Of a DNA stretch of 64,000 bases, positions 51,379 to 58,870 are shown piece by piece; position 1 is the first letter of the stretch; every line of letters begins with the position of its first letter. Location: NCBI RefSeq assembly GCF_014851565.1, contig NZ_JACVAA010000005.1, positions 310,001-374,000 on the forward strand, read 5' to 3'. The DNA comes from Pseudomonas sp. PDM15 (GTDB taxonomy: Bacteria > Pseudomonadota > Gammaproteobacteria > Pseudomonadales > Pseudomonadaceae). Under the pieces are notes generated by a model. The model was not told the DNA's origin, did no database searches, and saw nothing but the letters and a program-made list of their open reading frames with translations. The translations under genes and the position numbers were made by a program.

Positions 51379-52131
51379 TCAGCCGCGACCGGGGAAGTAG
51401 AAGGGTTTGACGATGCCGTTGAGGCGCGAATAGGGAATACGCAGTTCGGGATGACCGCTGGCGTAGGGCGCAATGCGGCCGATCTCATACTTGAGCATCA
51501 CCGAGCCACGCAGCAGGGCAACGTTGGCGGTGCGGGCGAAGGGCCACTCGGCCTGGTACTCCAGGTCCTCGCCCAGGCCATTGGCCTTGAGCCAGGCCTG
51601 GTGGGCCAGTTCGGCCTGCTGCCAGAAGGCGGTCTGCTCTTCCGGCAGCAGCAACTCCTCCAGGCTCAGCACCCGCTTCAGTTCGCGGTCGTAGTTGAGG
51701 TAGGCACGCCCGGGAATACCGTGGGCGCCACCGGTGAAGCGGTAGCTGGACAGTTCGATCACCACCAGACGGTCGTGCTGCTCCAGCACCTTGGCCTGCA
51801 GGTAGCTCATCCAGCCCGGCTTGGCCGTGGCCAGAAACTCGCGCTCGTAAGCCTGCAGCGAGGCTGGCGGCGGATCGCCCGGCAGCTCGATGGTCAGCTT
51901 GAGTAGCTCCTGCTCGATGCGCGCATTCAGCTCGGGTAGATCGTCCAGACGCTGCAGGTCGATATTGATCAGCGGGCACTCCTTGCCTGCGCAGCCCGCC
52001 GGGCGATGTTCCCAGGCGTCACGCGTGACGGGCAGCGACGACGACTTTGGCTTGGCGGCGAGCAGTATTGCCTGGCACCCGCTCAGCAACAGCGAGAGAG
52101 ACAGCAGGCCGGCAACGGCGATGGGACGCAT
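51379..52131 (-). CDS. DUF3298 (RsiV-like C-terminal domain) lipoprotein
   Basis: A 250-residue lipoprotein (lipobox LLSGC, Cys20). The mature part has a small DUF4163-like segment (CPLINIDLQRLDDLPELNARIEQ) and the DUF3298 core SSYRFTGGAHGIPGRAYLNYD, LSLEELLLP and RIAPYASGHPELRIPYSRL. The family includes the extracellular part of anti-sigma factor RsiV; the function here is unknown. The start ATG at 52131 places the lipoprotein signal at the N-terminus. Its 3' end is duplicated downstream. Confidence 0.85.
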   Translation of the reverse strand: MRPIAVAGLLSLSLLLSGCQAILLAAKPKSSSLPVTRDAWEHRPAGCAGKECPLINIDLQRLDDLPELNARIEQELLKLTIELPGDPPPASLQAYEREFLATAKPGWMSYLQAKVLEQHDRLVVIELSSYRFTGGAHGIPGRAYLNYDRELKRVLSLEELLLPEEQTAFWQQAELAHQAWLKANGLGEDLEYQAEWPFARTANVALLRGSVMLKYEIGRIAPYASGHPELRIPYSRLNGIVKPFYFPGRG

Positions 52132-52249
52132 GGGTTTTCCTCGGGACGGCGACGGGCGTTTCGACTGTGCACCACGCCGGGTGTTCCCGGCGCGCGCGGC
52201 CATTGTCGCCGCACGCGCCGTGCCATCCAAGCCCATCCGTAACTGGTTC

Positions 52250-53452
52250 TCAGAGGCTGAAGTCGCGACGCACCTGCAGATAGAGCCGATCCCGATTGTC
52301 GAACTGACCGTACTGGGTGGTCTGCCCGCCACTGAAGGCGATGTAGCCCGTCTCCAGGTACCACTGGTTCCACGGCCGGTAGCCGAGGTTGGCCTTGACC
52401 ATGTGGCTGCTCTGCACCTCGCGGTTGTACAGCCAGAGGATGCCGGCGTTGAGGCGCTGCTTGGACCAGTCCTTGAGCACCGCCGCCGAGGCCTCCCAGC
52501 CGGTCTCGCGCTGCAGGCTGTCCGGCGCGCCGTGGCGATGGCTGACCGTGGCCTGCAAGTTGACCGTCCATTCGTTGCGCGTCAGGTCGAGGCCGAGCAG
52601 CGCCGCCGACTTGGGCACGTTCTCCGCGCCTTCCGGGGTCTGCAGCGGTTCGTTGAACAGGTGTACCAGGTCGCCACGCACCACCCAGTCGCCGGCCGGG
52701 CGGGCGAACGAGGCGCCGACCAGGCTGCGCCGGCGCTGTTGCTCGACCAGTTGGCCCTCCTCCACCACATACAGCGGATCGGGACTGAGGCCGTCGAACA
52801 GGTAGAAGTCCAGGTCGGTGCCGTCGACCAGCATCTTGCCGCGCCAGCCGATATCCGGGCGTTCGTGCTCGTCGTCCTCGGACAGCCCCTCCGGCCGCCC
52901 GGCAATGGCGAAGTCGGCGCCGGCCGGAGCGTAGCGGGTGTCCTGGGCCTTGGGTGCGATGACGAACTGCTGCTCCAGGCTGTCGCCATAGATCTCCACC
53001 ACCGCCATCGGCCGGGTCTGCCGGCCGAGCGAGTAGTCGTCGATGTAGGGCAGCAGGAACTCGCGCAGGTCCAGCGGGTTGAGCACGTCGACCAGGCGGA
53101 AGTAGTCGCCGCGGCCCCAGGCGATCTGCTGCTGACCGAGGCGCCACTGCCAGTTGTCGCCGGCCCAGGTCAGGTACAGCTCGCGCAGGTCCTGGTCGGA
53201 CTCCATGCGGTCCTCCAGCTTGCCGCCGGCATCGTCGTACTGGCTGCGGTAGCGGCCGAGCAGCACGCTGTCGAGGGTCCAGTTGCCCTCGCTGACGCGG
53301 CTCTCCAGCAATGCCTCGATACGATGGCCGGAACTGCTGGCCCCGGTGGTGTCGTGGTGATAGCTGTCCTTCACGTGGCCGCGGCTGCTCAGGGTCGCCG
53401 CGGCCAACGGCAGACTGGTCAGGCCCAGAAGGCCGATAAGCATTGCGCGCAT
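52250..53452 (-). CDS. Outer-membrane beta-barrel protein, DUF1302-like
   Basis: A 400-residue protein with a signal peptide (LTSLPLAAATLSS) and a pattern of alternating amphipathic strands ending in an aromatic-basic strand and a C-terminal SL (LYLQVRRDFSL). The segment WRLGQQQIAWGRGDYFRLVDVLNPLDLREF matches DUF1302-type barrels, which accompany lipid-transfer operons. It is the last gene of the six-gene operon; its ATG overlaps the LolA-like stop by one base. An alternative start is nine bases downstream. It could pass the operon's product through or into the outer membrane (inference). Confidence 0.72.
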   Translation of the reverse strand: MRAMLIGLLGLTSLPLAAATLSSRGHVKDSYHHDTTGASSSGHRIEALLESRVSEGNWTLDSVLLGRYRSQYDDAGGKLEDRMESDQDLRELYLTWAGDNWQWRLGQQQIAWGRGDYFRLVDVLNPLDLREFLLPYIDDYSLGRQTRPMAVVEIYGDSLEQQFVIAPKAQDTRYAPAGADFAIAGRPEGLSEDDEHERPDIGWRGKMLVDGTDLDFYLFDGLSPDPLYVVEEGQLVEQQRRRSLVGASFARPAGDWVVRGDLVHLFNEPLQTPEGAENVPKSAALLGLDLTRNEWTVNLQATVSHRHGAPDSLQRETGWEASAAVLKDWSKQRLNAGILWLYNREVQSSHMVKANLGYRPWNQWYLETGYIAFSGGQTTQYGQFDNRDRLYLQVRRDFSL

Positions 53453-54234
53453 CAGCGAATCCCGTTGCGCAGGGCGCGCTCGCTGAAGTTCTGGTCGCCC
53501 AGGTCCAGGTTGTAGTCGGCGGCAGTGCGCAGCAGACGGGTCTGGCCACCCTCGACCAGGTTGCTCATCAGCGATTCGTTAACCGTCCAGAAACCCTCCA
53601 CCTCGGCTACATCCACCACCTCGAAGGTCTTGATCTGACGACCACCGCGAAAGAACTCGTCGCGCAGGATCAGCTTGCGCTCGCGGTCGACATACACCAG
53701 GCGCTGGCTGTAACCGGTGCGCGGGTTCTCCAGGCCGTCGGCAGTGCGCGCCTCGATCACGTAGACCGGACGGCCCTTGTACTCCTCCTCGCGCAGCAGC
53801 TTGTACTGGTAGTCGTCGACGCGCATGCGCTCGATGTCGGCGAAGGAGAAGTCGGTGCCGAGGAACGGGCCCTCCTTGGAGTTGGTGGCGATGCGCCGGG
53901 TCTTGCGCAGGGCCGGCAGGTACAGCCACTGGTCGTCCTCGCGGGCGGCGGCCTCGGCGTAGCTGTGCATGAGGATGCCGGTGCCGGCGGTGTCGCTGGG
54001 CGCGGTGAAGTACAGGGTGGCCTTGCGCTCCTCGCCGTACTCCTTCTCCAGCATCAGCAGCTTGCGCTCGCGGACGAAGCCGTCGGCCATGGTCTGCACC
54101 AGGGTCACTTCCGAGCGGCGGTCCTGACCCTCATCGCGGTCGCGCACGGTGCGCATGATGGCGGCGGGGTCGAGGGCCTCGGCCAGGGCCGGCAGGCTCA
54201 GCAGCAGGCCGAGGGCAATCAGGGAAATACGCAT
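53452..54234 (-). CDS. LolA-like outer-membrane lipoprotein-sorting protein
   Basis: A 260-residue periplasmic protein with a signal peptide (cleaved after ALAEA). The mature domain reads RSEVTLVQTMADGFVRERKL, WLYLPALRKTRRI, GPFLGTDFSFADIERM and YVIEARTAD, which is the LolA-like fold of PF17131 proteins encoded next to RND-type exporters. It should have a half-barrel that shields a lipid in the periplasm. AAGGAG precedes the start. It lies between the unknown periplasmic gene (11-base gap) and the beta-barrel gene (one-base overlap). Confidence 0.85.
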   Translation of the reverse strand: MRISLIALGLLLSLPALAEALDPAAIMRTVRDRDEGQDRRSEVTLVQTMADGFVRERKLLMLEKEYGEERKATLYFTAPSDTAGTGILMHSYAEAAAREDDQWLYLPALRKTRRIATNSKEGPFLGTDFSFADIERMRVDDYQYKLLREEEYKGRPVYVIEARTADGLENPRTGYSQRLVYVDRERKLILRDEFFRGGRQIKTFEVVDVAEVEGFWTVNESLMSNLVEGGQTRLLRTAADYNLDLGDQNFSERALRNGIR

Positions 54235-54245
54235 GGGGAAACTCC

Positions 54246-55133
54246 TTAACGACAGTCGACTGTCAGGTAACTGTTCGGGGTGGATGACCACTGGGCCTTG
54301 GCCTCCAGCTGGTAACCCGGCAGGGATGGGGTGGCGGCGCGCTCGCGGCCCAGGGCGACCAGCTTGAGGCGCTGGAAGTCGGGCCGCGCCAGGTCCTGCA
54401 GATCGCGGCTGCGCAGGCTTTCGGCGATCAGGTAGAGCTGGGCCACTTCGTCGTCGCTGGCCGGCAGGCTGGCGTCGCCGTTGAGCACCCGCTTGAGGTA
54501 GATCAGGATGTCGGCGGCCGAATAGGCTTGCTCGCTGCGCTGGCGCAGGCTGCCCACCTCCTGCTGCAGGGCCTGCAAGGTGGCGGTGCGCGGCGGCATC
54601 TTGGCCTCGGCCTGCAGCGTCCACTCGGCGAGCTGGAAACCCTGCAGCGCCCCCTGGGCGCCGCCGGTTACCCGGCAGCTGGGAGAGAAGTCGGCGGCCA
54701 GGCGCTTGGCATAGCTCAGCAGCAGCTCGGCCTTGTCGGCCTCGGCGTAGGGATGGGCCAGGCGCAGCCAGAAGTGCGTGCCATCGTGCTGCGCCGTGAC
54801 CAGACGCGGACCAAGCAGCGGGTGCTGCTCGACCAGCCCGGCCAGGGTCTTGAGGCCCGCGGGCGTCAGCTCGCGCGTCTCGATCAGCCGACGGAAGCGC
54901 ACGTCGTCGCCCTGGGCAGCGATGGCGTTGGTGCTGGCCAAGCTGTCCAGGGACTGGATCGGCGTGCGCCCCTGGGCATCCTTCACTTCCCACAGGTTCT
55001 GCGTGGCACCGACCAGGCGTTGCAGGTGCTCGGCCTGGTACAGCTCGCCGCCCGGGTAGAGCGTCAGTGCCAGCCAGTCCTGGGCGCCGGCAGGCAGGGC
55101 CACGCACAGCAGCCAGAGCAGGTGCTTACGCAT
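54246..55133 (-). CDS. Periplasmic protein of unknown function in the RND operon
   Basis: A 295-residue protein with a clear signal peptide (MRKHLLWLLCVALPAGAQ) and no motif I recognise. The mature part looks alpha/beta to about residue 170 (two cysteines, including SPSCRV and the final DCR), then helical. It overlaps the exporter gene by eight bases, so it is probably made in fixed proportion with the exporter and may act as its periplasmic partner. Not a membrane-fusion protein by sequence. Confidence 0.7.
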   Translation of the reverse strand: MRKHLLWLLCVALPAGAQDWLALTLYPGGELYQAEHLQRLVGATQNLWEVKDAQGRTPIQSLDSLASTNAIAAQGDDVRFRRLIETRELTPAGLKTLAGLVEQHPLLGPRLVTAQHDGTHFWLRLAHPYAEADKAELLLSYAKRLAADFSPSCRVTGGAQGALQGFQLAEWTLQAEAKMPPRTATLQALQQEVGSLRQRSEQAYSAADILIYLKRVLNGDASLPASDDEVAQLYLIAESLRSRDLQDLARPDFQRLKLVALGRERAATPSLPGYQLEAKAQWSSTPNSYLTVDCR

Positions 55134-57657
55134 TGGCGGGCTCCGCCTGCGGATGCGCCGAGGCCTGCGGCTCCTGGCGGGTACGCACGAACACCGGCAG
55201 CACCAGCAGGGCGAACAGCGCGGCGAACAGCATGGTCAGCGAGATGAAGAAGCCCAGGTTGACCAGCGACTGGTACCCCGACAGGCACAGCACCAGGAAG
55301 CCCAGACCCAGCGCCAGGGTGTTGATCAGGATCGGCTTGCCGGTATGCCGCAGGGCGTACTGGGTGGCCTCCTGCGGTGTGCCGGGGCTGTGGCGCATGG
55401 CGGCGATCACGTGGATCGCATAGTCGATGCCGATGCCGAAGGAGATGGCCGCGATGATCGAGGTGCCGATGTCCAGGTCGGTGCCGCTCAGCGCCATCAG
55501 CCCGCTGATGCCCACCAGGGTGAACAGCAACGGCAGCAGGGCGACGAAGCCCAGGCGAATCGAATGGAACATGGCCATGACCATCAGCACGATCAGCGCC
55601 GGCGAGGACAGGATGCTGTTGATCTGCCCCCACACCACCGCGTCGGTGGTGGCCACCAGCACTTCGCCGTAACCGGACACGCGCACGGTCATGCCGGCCG
55701 GCAGCACCTCGCGGGCGTAGTCCAGGGCGCCCTGCATCAGCGCGCCGACTTCCGAGGAGCGGTCGGTGTGCAGGATGGCCAGGACCCGGCCGTTCTGGAA
55801 GCGACGGTCGACCACGTCGAACAGGTCGCGGCCGTTGGCGTTCTCGTACAGCAGGTAGTACTGCGCCAGCAGGCTGCCGCTGATGTCGCTCGGCAGGCGG
55901 TACTGCTCGGCGGCGAACTCATCCTGGGTCACCTGATGCAGGCGCTTGACGAAGTCGGCCGGCGAGTAGGTGAAGCCGACCAGCTGCTGCTGGCGCAGAT
56001 GCTCCTGCAGCTTGGCCACGGCCTCGATCACGGCCGGGTCCTTGAAGGCATCGACCTTGCCGCTCTCGATCATGATGCTGATCGGCGTGGTGCCGCCGAA
56101 CTTGGCGTTGATTGCCGCGTCGTCCTGGCGGATGCGGCTGTCTTCCTCGAAGTAGCCGATCACCTGGTTATCCACGGTGAGGTTCTCCACCACGTACCAG
56201 CTGCACAGCACGATGGCCACCAGCATGCCCAGGGCCAGCTTCTTGCCGTAGCGGGCGAAGTGACCGAGGGCGGCGATCATGCGGTCCAGGCGGTCGCTGA
56301 CCAACAAGCCGTGGCGCGGCGGCTCGGCCTTCCACAGGATGACGATGGCCGGCAGGAAGACGATGGTGATCAGCCAAGCGAAGAAGATGCCGAAGCCGGT
56401 GAAGATGCCGAACTCGCGGATGAAGGTGACGTCGGTCCAGATCAGCGAGAAGAAGCCGACCAGGGTGGTCATGCAGGTCACGAACATCGGCCAGAACAGC
56501 TGCTTCATCACCTTGAACGCGGTGTCGATGCGCGCCTGGCGATCTGGGTTGGGCGGCAGGTTGCGGTAGTAGTCGGCGAGGAAGTGGATGGCGTCGCACA
56601 CCGCGATGGAGATGATGAACACCGGCATGATCGAGGTGATGATGTTCTGCTTCACCCCGCAGGCAGCCATCAGGCCCAGGGTCCAGATCAGGCTGAAGAT
56701 GGCGATCAGCAGCGGCGCGACAACGCCCTGCAGGCGGCCGAAGCTGATGAACAGGATCGCCAGGATCACCAGCAGCACCGCCGGCAGCAGGGTCTGGTTG
56801 TCCTTCTCCATGTTCGACGCGGTCTGCGCGGCGATCATCGGCGGGCCGCTAAGGTAGATGCGATCGTCGCCCTGCACCTGGTCGGTGATCGCGACGATCG
56901 CCTGGTAGACCTGCAGCATGGCCGGCGAATCGTCCTGGGCGATGTTGAACTCGACCTGGATGGTGGTGGCGCTGCCGTCACGCGAGACCAGGCTGTCGAG
57001 GAACAGCGGGTTGCCCATGGCCTCGGCGCGCAGGACGTCGAGCGCGGCCTTGTCCTGCGGCACGCGCGGCATCAGCGCATGCACATCGAGCGCCTCGTCG
57101 ACGGTCAGCAGGTTCTCCACGGTGACCAGGCTGCGCACCTTGCGGATCGGCACCAGGCGGGTGTGCAGGCTGTCCAGCCAGGCTTCCTGGGTATGACTGA
57201 GCTCACCGGCCTCGGCCAGGCGCTGCTTGAGCGCGACCAGACGCGGCTGGTCGGCCGGGGTCAGGCCGCCTTCGAGGATGGCGTCGACATCTGCTTGCAG
57301 GCGCGGATCCTCGGCCAGGGCGCGCAGCTTGTCGCTGTCGCCCGGCTGCACCATCTCGATGGCCTGGAAGGCGCGAGTCAGCTCGGCCACCAGGGCCAGG
57401 CTCTTGGTGTTGAAGATATTGCCCTGAGGATTCTCCAGGGCGACGAAGGCCTGCTCGCCGGTGTTGGAGAACAGGCGCTTGTTGTCGGCATCGGCCACCC
57501 GACTGGGGTGGCTCTTGTCGATCATGTAGGGGGTGCTGTTGATCTCCAGGCGCCCCACCGCGACCACCGCCGCGGCGCTGATCAGCAGCAGGATGGCGAG
57601 CATCAGCCAGGGCCGATGCAGCATCCAGGAGAGCAACTCGACGGCGCGAGTCTTCAT
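55126..57657 (-). CDS. RND superfamily exporter, MMPL/COG1033 type
   Basis: An 843-residue protein with the duplicated layout helix - periplasmic loop - five helices, twice (first cluster about 290-440, second about 685-830). The second half has the family's proton-relay motif GIGIDYAIHV (Asp745-Tyr746); the first half has VCDAIHFLADYY, with Asp355 but Ala in place of Tyr. Such exporters move lipids or hopanoids (HpnN, MmpL). Its length is below that of drug-exporting RND pumps. AAGGAG precedes the ATG, which overlaps the acyl-CoA dehydrogenase stop (ATGA). Confidence 0.88.
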   Translation of the reverse strand: MKTRAVELLSWMLHRPWLMLAILLLISAAAVVAVGRLEINSTPYMIDKSHPSRVADADNKRLFSNTGEQAFVALENPQGNIFNTKSLALVAELTRAFQAIEMVQPGDSDKLRALAEDPRLQADVDAILEGGLTPADQPRLVALKQRLAEAGELSHTQEAWLDSLHTRLVPIRKVRSLVTVENLLTVDEALDVHALMPRVPQDKAALDVLRAEAMGNPLFLDSLVSRDGSATTIQVEFNIAQDDSPAMLQVYQAIVAITDQVQGDDRIYLSGPPMIAAQTASNMEKDNQTLLPAVLLVILAILFISFGRLQGVVAPLLIAIFSLIWTLGLMAACGVKQNIITSIMPVFIISIAVCDAIHFLADYYRNLPPNPDRQARIDTAFKVMKQLFWPMFVTCMTTLVGFFSLIWTDVTFIREFGIFTGFGIFFAWLITIVFLPAIVILWKAEPPRHGLLVSDRLDRMIAALGHFARYGKKLALGMLVAIVLCSWYVVENLTVDNQVIGYFEEDSRIRQDDAAINAKFGGTTPISIMIESGKVDAFKDPAVIEAVAKLQEHLRQQQLVGFTYSPADFVKRLHQVTQDEFAAEQYRLPSDISGSLLAQYYLLYENANGRDLFDVVDRRFQNGRVLAILHTDRSSEVGALMQGALDYAREVLPAGMTVRVSGYGEVLVATTDAVVWGQINSILSSPALIVLMVMAMFHSIRLGFVALLPLLFTLVGISGLMALSGTDLDIGTSIIAAISFGIGIDYAIHVIAAMRHSPGTPQEATQYALRHTGKPILINTLALGLGFLVLCLSGYQSLVNLGFFISLTMLFAALFALLVLPVFVRTRQEPQASAHPQAEPANA

Positions 57658-58868
57658 GCCGCGGCTCCTTCGCCGGTGTAGGCGTCCAGGCGCAGGTCGT
57701 CCTTGGCTTTGCTGCGGTTCTGCGCCTCGGCCACCAGGTTGGCCCAGATCACGGTCTTGTGGATCTCGCTGGTGCCGCCTGCGAAGAACAGGCCGATGGA
57801 GTCGCGCAGCAGGCGCTCGAAGTGGAAGTCGCGGCGGTAGCCGTAGTTGCCGTGGATGCGCATGGCGTTGAGGCAGGCCTCGTGCATCGCCTCGCTGGCC
57901 AGCATCTTGATGATCGAGGCCAGGGTCGAGCAGTCGCGGCCGTGCTCCAGCTCGGTCAGACCGCGGCCGACCACGCTGCGCAGCAGCTCCAGCTGGGTGT
58001 AGGCCTGGACGATGTGGCCCTGCACGTACTGGTTGTCGCTGATCGGCCGGCCGAAGGCTTCGCGCTTGAGGCTGTACTGCATGCACTCGTCGATCACCGG
58101 CTGCATGCAGCCGACGATGGAGACGCCGGTGAAGATGCGCTCGACCAGGAAGCCGAAGTACAGCACGCGCAGGCCCTGGCCCTCGGTGCCGACCAGGCTG
58201 TCGGCGTCCAGCGCCACCTCGTCGAAGCTCAGGCTGCCGATCGGCGTGCCACGGTTGCCCATCAGCTCGAAGGGGGCGGACTGCACCAGGCCGGGCTTGG
58301 CGGTCTCGGTGATGAAGCAGGAGATGGCGTTGGTGCCGGCCTCGTCCAGACGGGCGAAGGTCATGCAGATGTCCGCCACCGGGGCGTTGGTGATGTTCCA
58401 CTTCATGCCGTTGAGGCGATAGCCAGCGCCGTCGCGACGTGCGGCCAGCTTCAGCGAGCGCACGTCGGAGCCGCAGCCCTGCTCGGTGATGGCGAAGCAG
58501 CCGATCTTCTCACCGCTGATCAGCGGCGGCAGCCAGCGCTGCAGCTGTTCCTCGCTGCCGTAGCTGATCAGTGCGGCCTGCACCAGGGCTACCTGGGCGA
58601 CGAAGGACACCAGCACGCCCATGTCCTGGCAGCCTTCGGAGAAGCCTTCCAGCGCGGCGGAGAATTCCCAGATGCCGAGGCCCTGGCCGCCGTACTGCTT
58701 GGGCATGTGTACGCCGAACAGGCCGCTGCTGCCCAGGGCGCGCCACAGTTCGCGATCGAAGCCCAGCTCCTGATCACGCTGGGCCGAGGTGGGGCGCACC
58801 AGTTGGCGGCCGACGGCCAGGTAGTGGGCGCGGATGTCTTGCTGCTGTTGGTTCCAGATACCGTTCAT
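57654..58868 (-). CDS. Acyl-CoA dehydrogenase family flavoprotein
   Basis: A 404-residue protein with N-terminal helices, CFAITEQGCGSDVRSLKLAA (FAD/substrate strand region), and C-terminal helical domain with RIHGNYGYRRDFHFERLLRD and FFAGGTSEIHK. The usual medium-chain catalytic Glu position is Gly (AGGTSEI); the base is instead probably Glu243 (LVERIF), as in the long-chain/isovaleryl-CoA type. The start at 58868 is preferred over 58874 for spacing to AGGAG. It would introduce a double bond into an acyl thioester, perhaps CoA- or carrier-bound. Confidence 0.82.
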   Translation of the reverse strand: MNGIWNQQQQDIRAHYLAVGRQLVRPTSAQRDQELGFDRELWRALGSSGLFGVHMPKQYGGQGLGIWEFSAALEGFSEGCQDMGVLVSFVAQVALVQAALISYGSEEQLQRWLPPLISGEKIGCFAITEQGCGSDVRSLKLAARRDGAGYRLNGMKWNITNAPVADICMTFARLDEAGTNAISCFITETAKPGLVQSAPFELMGNRGTPIGSLSFDEVALDADSLVGTEGQGLRVLYFGFLVERIFTGVSIVGCMQPVIDECMQYSLKREAFGRPISDNQYVQGHIVQAYTQLELLRSVVGRGLTELEHGRDCSTLASIIKMLASEAMHEACLNAMRIHGNYGYRRDFHFERLLRDSIGLFFAGGTSEIHKTVIWANLVAEAQNRSKAKDDLRLDAYTGEGAAA

Positions 58869-58870
58869 GT

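Noticed and set aside
57658..58401. N-terminal extension of the RND exporter frame to 1,091 residues
   Set aside because: The added residues are out-of-frame translation of the dehydrogenase gene; AAGGAG before the ATG at 57657 marks the real start.
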